DNA of 64,000 bases, taken from Nomia melanderi. Its lineage: Eukaryota; Arthropoda; Insecta; Hymenoptera; Halictidae. Each line of letters starts with the position of its first letter. The first letter of the stretch is position 1. The DNA lies in assembly GCF_051020985.1 (NCBI RefSeq), contig NW_027475144.1:1426001-1490000 (forward strand), in the 5' to 3' direction. Under the pieces are notes generated by a model, which was not told where the DNA came from, searched no databases, and saw nothing but the letters and a program-made list of their open reading frames with translations. Made by a program: the position numbers and the translations under genes. Shown here piece by piece: positions 13,211-22,400 of this stretch.

Positions 13211-13263
13211 AAAACCACAGTCTCATGGGGCCGGACACTCAGGGTCAGGGGAAAATCCAATAT

Positions 13264-13279
13264 ATATCTGGTGATATCT
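13264..13279 (+). repeat. ATATCT direct repeat with 10-bp spacing
   Basis: ATATCT occurs twice, 10 bp apart start to start (about one helical turn), within the AT-rich segment of every monomer. The second copy is part of the EcoRV site and is nearly invariant. The first is often changed to AGATCT (for example near 9,939) or ATGTGG (for example near 8,347). Confidence 0.6.
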
Positions 13280-13282
13280 CGG

Positions 13283-13301
13283 GTGCTATTACAGATAGCG
13301 C
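13283..13301. repeat. Dyad GCTAT-(5 nt)-ATAGC in each monomer
   Basis: GCTAT and ATAGC at unit positions 134-138 and 144-148 are perfectly complementary with a 5-nt spacer, which is TACAG in one junction type and TAGAG in the other. As RNA the stem extends to seven pairs with one G-U. Most monomers keep the arms, but some families break them: ACAGC at 20,641 and relatives, AGAGC at 17,845 and relatives, CCTAT at 36,737 and relatives. Confidence 0.6.
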
Positions 13302-13399
13302 AATAAATCAAAGTGCATTACCTGTAGGAGGCCCTGGCGCATGAATCTGTGCAGCGGGAACGTCCTCGGACCTCCAGGGGCCGAGACAACGACCGTCTC

Positions 13400-15498
13400 A
13401 TGGGGCCGGACACTCAGGGTCAGGGTAAAATCCAATATATATCTGGTGATATCTCGGGTGCTATAACAGATAGCGCAATAAATCAAAGTGCATTGTCTGT
13501 AGGAGGCCCTGGCGCATGAATCTGTGCAGCGGGAACGACCTCGGACCACCAGGGGCCGAGAAAACCACAGTCTCATGGGGCCGGACACTCAGGGTCAGGG
13601 GAAAATCCAATATATATCTGGTGATATCTCGGGTGCTATTAGAGATAGCGCAATAAAGCAAAGTGAATTATCTGCAGGAGGCCCTGGCGCATGAATCTGG
13701 CCAGCGGGAACGACCTCGGACCACCAGCGGCCGAGAGAACCACCGTCTCATGGGGCCGGACACTCAGGGTCGGGGAAAAATCCAATATATATCTGGTGAT
13801 ATCTCGGGTGCTATTAGAGATAGCGCAATAAACCAAAGTGAATTGTCTGCAGGAGGCCCTGGCGCATGAATCTGTGCAGCGGGAACGATCTCGGACCATC
13901 AGGGGCCGAGACATCCACCGTCTCATGGGGCCGGACACTCAGGGTCAGGGAAAAATCCAATATATATCTGGTGATATCTCGGGTGCTATTAGAGATAGCG
14001 CATTAAACGAAAGTGAATTATCTGCAGGAGGCCCTGGCGCATGAATCTGTGCAGCGGGAACGACCGCGGACCACCAGGGGCCGAGAAAACCACCGTCACA
14101 TGGGGCCGGACGCTCAGGGTCAGTGAAAAATCCAATATATATCTGGTGATATCTCGGGTGCTATTACAGATAGCGCAATAAACCAAAGTGAATTATCTGC
14201 AGGAGTCCCTGGCGCATGAATCTGTGCAACGGGAACGACCTCGGACCACCAGGGGCCGAGAAAACCACAGTCTCATGGGGTCGGACACTCAGGGTCAGGG
14301 GAAAATCCAATATAGATCTGGTGATATCTCGGGTGCTATTACAGATAGCGCAATAAACCAAAGTGAATTATCTGCAGGAGGCCCTGGCGCATGAATCTGT
14401 GCAACGGGAACGACCTCGGACCACCAGGGGCCGAGAAAACCACAGTCTCATGGGGCCGGACACTCAGGGTCAGGGTAAAATCCAATATATATCTGGTGAT
14501 ATCTCGGGTGCTATAACAGATAGCGCAATAAATCAAAGTGCATTGTCTGTAGGAGGCCCTGGCGCATGAATCTGTGCAGCGGGAACGACCTCGGACCACC
14601 AGGGGCCGAGAAAACCACAGTCTCATGGGGCCGGACACTCAGGGTCAGGGGAAAATCCAATATATATCTGGTGATATCTCGGGTGCTATTACAGATACAG
14701 CAATAAATCAAAGTGCATTGTCTGTAGGAGGCCCTGGCGCATGAATCTGTGCAGCGGGAACGACCTCGGACCACCAGGGGCCGAGAAAACCACAGTCTCA
14801 TGGGGCCGGACACAAGGGTCAGGGGAAAATCCAATATATATCTGGTGATATCTCGGGTGCTATTACAGATACAGCAATAAATCAAAGTGCATTGTCTGTA
14901 GGAGGCCCTGGCGCATGAATCTGTGCAGCGGGAACGACCTCGGACCACCAGGGGCCGAGAAAACCACAGTCTCATGGGGCCGGACACTCAGGGTCAGGGA
15001 AAAATCCAATATATATCTGGTGATATCTCGGGCGCTATTAGAGATAGCGCAATAAGCCAAAGGGAATTATCTGCAGGAGGCCCTGGCGCATGCATCTGTG
15101 CAGCGGGAACGACCTAGGACCACCAGGGGCCGAGAAAACGACCGTCTCATGGGGCCGGACGCTCAGGGTCAGTGAAAAATCCAATATATATCTGGTGATA
15201 TCTCGGGTGCTATTAGAGATAGCGCAATAAACCAAAGTGAATTATCTGCAGGAGTCCCTGGCGCATGAATCTGTGCAACGGGAACGACCTCGGACCACCA
15301 GGGGCCGAGAAAACCACAGTCTCATGGGGTCGGACACTCAGGGTCAGGGGAAAATCCAATATAGATCTGGTGATATCTCGGGTGCTATTACAGATAGCGC
15401 AATAAACCAAAGTGAATTATCTGCAGGAGGCCCTGGCGCATGAATCTGTGCAACGGGAACGACCTCGGACCACCAGGGGCCGAGAAAACCACAGTCTC
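13400..15498 (+). repeat. 12-mer higher-order repeat, 2,099 bp, copy 1
   Basis: Twelve monomers, one with a one-base deletion (GGACACAAGGG near 14,813), giving 2,099 bp. Diagnostics recurring at +2,099 include CAATAAAGC (13,651), CTGGCCAGCGG (13,697), GACATCCACC, GCATTAAACG, CCGTCACATG, the anchor AGGAGTCCC at 14,201, GATACAGCAATAA (14,696 and again 14,870), and AATAAGCCAAAGGG. Internally the anchor also recurs at 1,049 bp. The deletion joins frames into an incidental 158-codon minus-strand frame (14,511-14,987), duplicated with the block. Confidence 0.93.
15032..15050. repeat. Perfect 7-bp form of the central dyad: GCGCTAT/ATAGCGC
   Basis: In this variant GGGTGCTAT has become GGGCGCTAT, making the inverted repeat perfect over seven base pairs around a 5-nt spacer. 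The same form recurs near 6,809, 8,035, 17,131, 18,007, 30,959, 32,185, 33,060, 33,760, 44,613, 45,838, 46,364, 47,413, 48,638, 49,163 and 50,563. It is therefore an inherited family and not a one-off substitution. Confidence 0.75.
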
Positions 15499-17837
15499 AT
15501 GGGGCCGGACACTCAGGGTCAGGGTAAAATCCAATATATATCTGGTGATATCTCGGGTGCTATAACAGATAGCGCAATAAATCAAAGTGCATTGTCTGTA
15601 GGAGGCCCTGGCGCATGAATCTGTGCAGCGGGAACGACCTCGGACCACCAGGGGCCGAGAAAACCACAGTCTCATGGGGCCGGACACTCAGGGTCAGGGG
15701 AAAATCCAATATATATCTGGTGATATCTCGGGTGCTATTAGAGATAGCGCAATAAAGCAAAGTGAATTATCTGCAGGAGGCCCTGGCGCATGAATCTGGC
15801 CAGCGGGAACGACCTCGGACCACCAGCGGCCGAGAGAACCACCGTCTCATGGGGCCGGACACTCAGGGTCGGGGAAAAATCCAATATATATCTGGTGATA
15901 TCTCGGGTGCTATTAGAGATAGCGCAATAAACCAAAGTGAATTGTCTGCAGGAGGCCCTGGCGCATGAATCTGTGCAGCGGGAACGATCTCGGACCATCA
16001 GGGGCCGAGACATCCACCGTCTCATGGGGCCGGACACTCAGGGTCAGGGAAAAATCCAATATATATCTGGTGATATCTCGGGTGCTATTAGAGATAGCGC
16101 ATTAAACGAAAGTGAATTATCTGCAGGAGGCCCTGGCGCATGAATCTGTGCAGCGGGAACGACCGCGGACCACCAGGGGCCGAGAAAACCACCGTCACAT
16201 GGGGCCGGACGCTCAGGGTCAGTGAAAAATCCAATATATATCTGGTGATATCTCGGGTGCTATTACAGATAGCGCAATAAACCAAAGTGAATTATCTGCA
16301 GGAGTCCCTGGCGCATGAATCTGTGCAACGGGAACGACCTCGGACCACCAGGGGCCGAGAAAACCACAGTCTCATGGGGTCGGACACTCAGGGTCAGGGG
16401 AAAATCCAATATAGATCTGGTGATATCTCGGGTGCTATTACAGATAGCGCAATAAACCAAAGTGAATTATCTGCAGGAGGCCCTGGCGCATGAATCTGTG
16501 CAACGGGAACGACCTCGGACCACCAGGGGCCGAGAAAACCACAGTCTCATGGGGCCGGACACTCAGGGTCAGGGTAAAATCCAATATATATCTGGTGATA
16601 TCTCGGGTGCTATAACAGATAGCGCAATAAATCAAAGTGCATTGTCTGTAGGAGGCCCTGGCGCATGAATCTGTGCAGCGGGAACGACCTCGGACCACCA
16701 GGGGCCGAGAAAACCACAGTCTCATGGGGCCGGACACTCAGGGTCAGGGGAAAATCCAATATATATCTGGTGATATCTCGGGTGCTATTACAGATACAGC
16801 AATAAATCAAAGTGCATTGTCTGTAGGAGGCCCTGGCGCATGAATCTGTGCAGCGGGAACGACCTCGGACCACCAGGGGCCGAGAAAACCACAGTCTCAT
16901 GGGGCCGGACACAAGGGTCAGGGGAAAATCCAATATATATCTGGTGATATCTCGGGTGCTATTACAGATACAGCAATAAATCAAAGTGCATTGTCTGTAG
17001 GAGGCCCTGGCGCATGAATCTGTGCAGCGGGAACGACCTCGGACCACCAGGGGCCGAGAAAACCACAGTCTCATGGGGCCGGACACTCAGGGTCAGGGAA
17101 AAATCCAATATATATCTGGTGATATCTCGGGCGCTATTAGAGATAGCGCAATAAGCCAAAGGGAATTATCTGCAGGAGGCCCTGGCGCATGCATCTGTGC
17201 AGCGGGAACGACCTAGGACCACCAGGGGCCGAGAAAACGACCGTCTCATGGGGCCGGACGCTCAGGGTCAGTGAAAAATCCAATATATATCTGGTGATAT
17301 CTCGGGTGCTATTAGAGATAGCGCAATAAACCAAAGTGAATTATCTGCAGGAGTCCCTGGCGCATGAATCTGTGCAACGGGAACGACCTCGGACCACCAG
17401 GGGCCGAGAAAACCACAGTCTCATGGGGTCGGACACTCAGGGTCAGGGGAAAATCCAATATAGATCTGGTGATATCTCGGGTGCTATTACAGATAGCGCA
17501 ATAAACCAAAGTGAATTATCTGCAGGAGGCCCTGGCGCATGAATCTGTGCAACGGGAACGACCTCGGACCACCAGGGGCCGAGAAAACCACAGTCTCATG
17601 GGGCCGGACACTCAGGGTCAGGGTAAAATCCAATATATATCTGGTGATATCTCGGGTGCTATAACAGATAGCGCAATAAATCAAAGTGCATTGTCTGTAG
17701 GAGGCCCTGGCGCATGAATCTGTGCAGCGGGAACGACCTCGGACCACCAGGGGCCGAGAAAACCACAGTCTCATGGGGCCGGACACTCAGGGTCAGGGGA
17801 AAATCCAATATATATCTGGTGATATCTCGGGTGCTAT
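15499..17837 (+). repeat. 12-mer higher-order repeat, copy 2 with partial third
   Basis: Every diagnostic of copy 1 recurs 2,099 bp downstream, including the deletion near 16,913. I found no difference on line-by-line spot checks. The match continues past the nominal end to about 17,837, where a third copy would show CAATAAAGC but the sequence instead has GATAGAGCAATAAATC. The total self-match is about 2.34 kb. Such near identity implies a very recent unequal exchange, or an assembly duplication. Confidence 0.92.
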
Positions 17838-20286
17838 TACAGATAGAGCAATAAATCAAAGTGCATTGTCTGTAGGAGGCCCTGGCGCATGAATGTGTGC
17901 AGCAGGAACGACCTCGGACCACCAGGGGCCGAGAAAACCGCAGTCTCATGGGGCCGGACTCTCAGGGTCAGGGAAAAATCCAATATATATCTGGTGATAT
18001 CTCGGGCGCTATTAGAGATAGCGCAATAAGCCAAAGGGAATTATCTGCAGGAGGCCCTGGCGCATGAATCTGTGCAGCGGGAACGATCTCGGACCATCAG
18101 GGGCCGAGACATCCACCGTCTCATGGGGCCGGACACTCAGGGTCAGGGAAAAATCCAATATATATCTGGTGATATCTCGGGTGCTATTACAGATAGCGCA
18201 ATAATTCAAAGTGCATTGTCTGTAGGAGGCCCTGGCGCATGAATCTGTGCAGCGGGAACGACCTCGGACCACCAGGGGCCGAGAAAACCACAGTCTCATG
18301 GGGCCGGACACTCAGGGTCAGGGGAAAATCCAATATATATCTGGTGATATCTCGGGTGCTATTACAGATAGAGCAATAAATCAAAGTGCATTGTCTGTAG
18401 GAGGCCCTGGCGCATGAATGTGTGCAGCGGGAACGACCTCGGACCACCAGGGGCCGAGAAAACCGCAGTCTCATGGGGCCGGACACTCAGGGTCAGGGAA
18501 AAATCCAATATATATCTGGTGATATCTCGGGTGCTATTAGAGATAGCGCAATAAACAAAAGTGAATTATCTGCAGGAGGCCCTGGCGCATGAATCTGTGC
18601 AGCGGGAACGACCGCGGACCACCAGGGGCCGAGAAAACCACCGTCTCATGGGGCCGGACACTCAGGGTCAGGGAAAAATCCAATATATAACTGGTGATAT
18701 CTCGGGTGCTATTAGAGATAGCGCAATAAACCAAAGTGAATTATCTGCAGGAGGCCCTGGCGCATGCATCTGTGCAGCGGGAACGACCTCGGACCACCAG
18801 GGGCCGAGAAAACCACAGTCTCATGGGGCCGGACACTCAGGGTCAGGGGAAAATCCAATATATATCTGGTGATATCTCGGGTGCTATTACAGATAGAGCA
18901 ATAAATCAAAGTGCATTGTCTGTAGGAGGCCCTGGCGCATGAATGTGTGCAGCGGGAACGACCTCGGACCACCAGGGGCCGAGAAAACCGCAGTCTCATG
19001 GGGCCGGACACTCAGGGTCAGGGAGAAATCCAATATATATCTGGTGATATCTCGGGTGCTATTAGAGATAGCGCAATAAACAAAAGTGAATTATCTGCAG
19101 GAGGCCCTGGCGCATGAATCTGTGCAGCGGGAACGACCGCGGACCACCAGGGGCCGAGAAAACCACCGTCTCATGGGGCCGGACACTCAGGGTCAGGGAA
19201 AAATCCAATATATATCTGGTGATATCTCGGGTGCTATTAGAGATAGCGCAATAAACCAAAGTGAGTTATCTGCAGGAGGCCCTGGCGCATGAATCTGTGC
19301 AACGGGAACGACCTCGGACCACCAGGGGCCGAGAAAACCACAGTCTCATGGGGCCGGACACTCAGGGTCAGGGGAAAATCCAATATATATCTGGTGATAT
19401 CTCGGGTGCTATTAGAGATAGCGCAATAAATCAAAGTGCATTGTCTGTAGGAGGCCCTGGCGCATGAATCTGTGCAGCGGGAACGACCTCGGAACACCAG
19501 GGACCGAGAAAACCACCGTCTCATGGGGCCGGACACTCAGGGTCAGTGAAAAATCCAATATATATGTGGTGATATCTCGGGTGCTATTAGAGATAGCGCA
19601 ATAAACCAAAGTGAATTATCTGCAGGAGGCCCTGGCGCATGAATCTGTGCAACGGGAACGACCCCGGACCACCAGGGGCCGAGAAAACCACAGTCTCATG
19701 GGGCCGGACACTCAGGGTCAGGGTAAAATCCAATATATATCTGGTGATATCTCGGGTGCTATTACAGATAGCGCAATAAACCAAAGTGAATTATCTGCAG
19801 GAGGCCCTTGCGCATGAATCTGTGCAACGGGAACGTCCTCGGACCACCAGGGGCCGAGAAAACCACAGTCTCATGGGGCCGGACACTCAGGGTCAGGGGA
19901 AAATACAATATAGATCTGGTGATATCTCGGGTGCTATTACAGATAGCGCAATAAATCAAAGTGCATTACCTGTAGGAGGCCCTGGCGCATGAATCTGTGC
20001 AGCGGGAACGTCCTCGGACCTCCAGGGGCCGAGACAACGACCGTCTCATGGGGCCGGACACTCAGGGTCAGGGTAAAATCCAATATATATCTGGTGATAT
20101 CTCGGGTGCTATAACAGATAGCGCAATAAATCAAAGTGCATTGTCTGTAGGAGGCCCTGGCGCATGAATCTGTGCAGCGGGAACGACCTCGGACCACCAG
20201 GGGCCGAGAAAACCATAGTCTCATGGGGCCGGACACTCAGGGTCAGGGGAAAATCCAATATATATCTGGTGATATCTCGGGTGCTA
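17838..20286 (+). repeat. 3-mer repeats (525 bp) and copy of the 8-9 kb block
   Basis: Monomers marked by GATAGAGCAATAA plus GAATGTGTGC appear at about 17,840, 18,366 and 18,891. The blocks 18,187-18,711 and 18,712-19,236 match at 525 bp (a 3-mer), both containing AATAAACAAAAG and GACCGCGGACC. From 19,237 the order follows 8,040-9,286, with CCCTTGCGCATG at about 19,804 and ATTACCTGTAGG at about 19,967. Confidence 0.82.
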
Positions 20287-22400
20287 TTAGAGATAGCGCA
20301 ATAAACCAAAGTGAATTATCTGCAGGAGGCCCTGGCGCATGAATCTGTGCAGCGGGAACGACCTCGGATCACCAGGGGCCGAGAAAACTACCGTCTCATG
20401 GGGCCGGACACTCAGGGTCAGGGTAAAATCCAATATATATCTGGTGATATCTCGGGTGCTATTACAGATAGCGCAATAAATCAAAGTGCATTGTCTGTAG
20501 GAGGCCCTGGCGCATGAATCTGTGCAGCGGGAACGACCTCGGACCACCAGGGGCCGAGAAAACGACCGCCTCATGGGGCCGGACCCTCAGGGTCAGTGAA
20601 AAATCCAATATATATCTGGTGATATCTTGGGTGCTATTAGAGACAGCGCAATAAACCAAAGTGAATTATCTGCAGGGGGCCCTGGCGCATGAATCTGTGC
20701 AACGGGAACGACCTCGGACCACCAGGGGCCGAGAAAACCACAGTCTCATGGGGCCGGACACTCAGGGTCAGGGGAAAATCCAATATATATCTGGTGATAT
20801 CTCGGGTGCTATTAGAGATAGCGCAATAAATCAATGTGCATTGTCCGTAGGAGGCCCTGGCGCATGAATCTGTGCAGCGGGAACGACCTCGGAACACCAG
20901 GGACCGAGAAAACCACCGTCTCATGGGGCCGGACACTCAGGGTCAGTGAAAAATCCAATATATATGTGGTGATATCTCGGGTGCTATTACAGATAGCGCA
21001 ATAAATCAAAGTGCATTGTCTGTAGGAGGCCCTGGCGCATGAATCTGTGCAGCGGGAACGACCTCGGACCACCAGGGGCCGAAAAAACCACAGTCTCATG
21101 GGGCCGGACACTCAGGGTCAGGGTAAAATCCAATATATATCTGGTGATATCTCGGGTGCTATTACAGATAGCGCAATAAATCAAAGTGCATTGTCTGTAG
21201 GAGGCCCTGGCGCATGAATCTGTGCAGCGGGAACGACCTCGGACCACCAGGGGCCGAGAAAACGACCGCCTCATGGGGCCGGACCATCAGGGTCAGTGAA
21301 AAATCCAATATATATCTGGTGATATCTCGGGTGCTATTAGAGACAGCGCAATAAACCAAAGTGAATTATCTGCAGGGGGCCCTGGCGCATGAATCTGTGC
21401 AACGGGAACGACCTCGGACCACCAGGGGCCGAGAAAACCACAGTCTCATGGGGCCGGACACTCAGGGTCAGGGGAAAATCCAATATATATCTGGTGATAT
21501 CTCGGGTGCTATTACAGATAGCGCAATAAATCAAAGTGCATTGTCTGTAGGAGGCCCTGGCGCATGAATCTGTGCAGCGGGAACGACCTCGGACCACCAG
21601 GGGCCGAAAAAACCACAGTCTCATGGGGCCGGACACTCAGGGTCAGGGTAAAATCCAATATATATCTGGTGATATCTCGGGTGCTATTACAGATAGCGCA
21701 ATAAATCAAAGTGCATTGTCTGTAGGAGGCCCTGGCGCATGAATCTGTGCAGCGGGAACGACCTCGGACCACCAGGGGCCGAGAAAACGACCGCCTCATG
21801 GGGCCGGACCATCAGGGTCAGTGAAAAATCCAATATATATCTGGTGATATCTCGGGTGCTATTAGAGACAGCGCAATAAACCAAAGTGAATTATCTGCAG
21901 GGGGCCCTGGCGCATGAATCTGTGCAACGGGAACGACCTCGGACCACCAGGGGCCGAGAAAACCACAGTCTCATGGGGCCGGACACTCAGGGTCAGGGGA
22001 AAATCCAATATATATCTGGTGATATCTCGGGTGCTATTAGAGATAGCGCAATAAATCAATGTGCATTGTCCGTAGGAGGCCCTGGCGCATGAATCTGTGC
22101 AGCGGGAACGACCTCGGAACACCAGGGACCGAGAAAACCACCGTCTCATGGGGCCGGACACTCAGGGTCAGTGAAAAATCCAATATATATGTGGTGATAT
22201 CTCGGGTGCTATTACAGATAGCGCAATAAATCAAAGTGCATTGTCTGTAGGAGACCCTGGCGCATGAACCTGTGCAGCGGGATCGACCTCGGACCACCAG
22301 GGGCCGAGAAAACGACCGTCTCATGGGGCCGGACGCTCAGGGTCAGTGAAAAATCCAATATATATCTGATGATATCTCGGGTGCTATTAGAGATAGCGCA
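20287..22400 (+). repeat. Alternating 4-mer (700 bp) and 3-mer (525 bp) repeats
   Basis: Four monomer kinds are seen: a (GGCCGAAAAAACC), b (CGACCGCCTC plus GACAGCGC junction), c (GCAGGGGGCCCTGG) and d (CAATGTGCATTGTCCGTAGG followed by GGAACACCAGG). The order is b c d, a b c, a b c d. The c box is at about 20,673, 21,373 (+700) and 21,898 (+525). The 3-mer is the 4-mer without d. Confidence 0.88.

Larger units (their letters stand above)
13152..13326 (+). repeat. Reference 175-bp monomer (near consensus)
   Basis: This copy matches my by-eye consensus except for ATTACC instead of ATTGTC near its end. Landmarks by unit position: GGAGGCCCTGG box 1-11; CTCGG/CCGAG dyad 39-59; A4 tracts at 60-63 and 101-104; TCAGGG twice at 88-99; ATATCT twice at 113-118 and 123-128 with EcoRV GATATC at 122-127; GCTAT/ATAGC dyad 134-148; AATAAA at 151-156. 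Hand counts for the consensus are A 49, C 41, G 51, T 34, eight CpG. Variation is concentrated at a few positions (about 25-26, 35-48, 60-66, 97-103, 139-142, 156-175), usually with two or three recurring alternatives, while the GATATCTCGGG stretch is nearly invariant. Confidence 0.95.
9240..13399 (+). repeat. Ladder of 10-, 9-, 7- and 8-monomer repeats with one anchor
   Basis: The anchor AGGAGTCCCTGG followed by CATGGGGTCGGAC begins at 10,001, 11,576 and 12,801, and continues to the right at 14,201, 15,250, 16,300 and 17,349. The spacings are 9, 7, 8, 6, 6 and 6 monomers. Left of the first anchor, 9,240-9,620 matches 10,990-11,370 at 1,750 bp (10 monomers). Downstream monomers follow in the same order: a CAGGGTAAAATCC monomer, a GCTATAACAG junction, a TCCTCGGACCTCC monomer, and (in the first two repeats) a GATCACCAGG...ACTACCG monomer. 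Successive copies lose whole monomers; the monomer at about 11,400-11,560 is a visible fusion of two parents. Confidence 0.88.

Noticed and set aside
13239..13250. Telomere-like TCAGGGTCAGGG, and GGGTTAGGG near 57,872 and 61,372
   Set aside because: Only two adjacent hexamers per unit, embedded in the monomer; the GGGTTAGGG forms are single substitutions. No run of telomere repeats exists in the window.
13256..13307. CCAAT and TATATA motifs and AATAAA as a promoter and polyadenylation signal
   Set aside because: These short AT-rich words occur in every unit by descent, and no gene lies downstream. There is nothing in sequence alone to show function.
13152..13326. CENP-B box
   Set aside because: I looked for TTCG, four bases, A, two bases, CGGG on both strands. 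The CGGG sites in the monomer (unit positions 29-32 and 129-132) lack TTCG at the required distance. A motif scan of all units would be needed to exclude rare variants.
14511..17086. 158-codon minus-strand frames at 14,511-14,987 and 16,610-17,086 as candidate genes
   Set aside because: They arise from a one-base deletion in a satellite unit that joins two frames, and are copied within the 2,099-bp repeat. There is no composition change, no start context and no conservation of the frame in other units. The 157-codon frame at 6,291-6,764 has the same cause.
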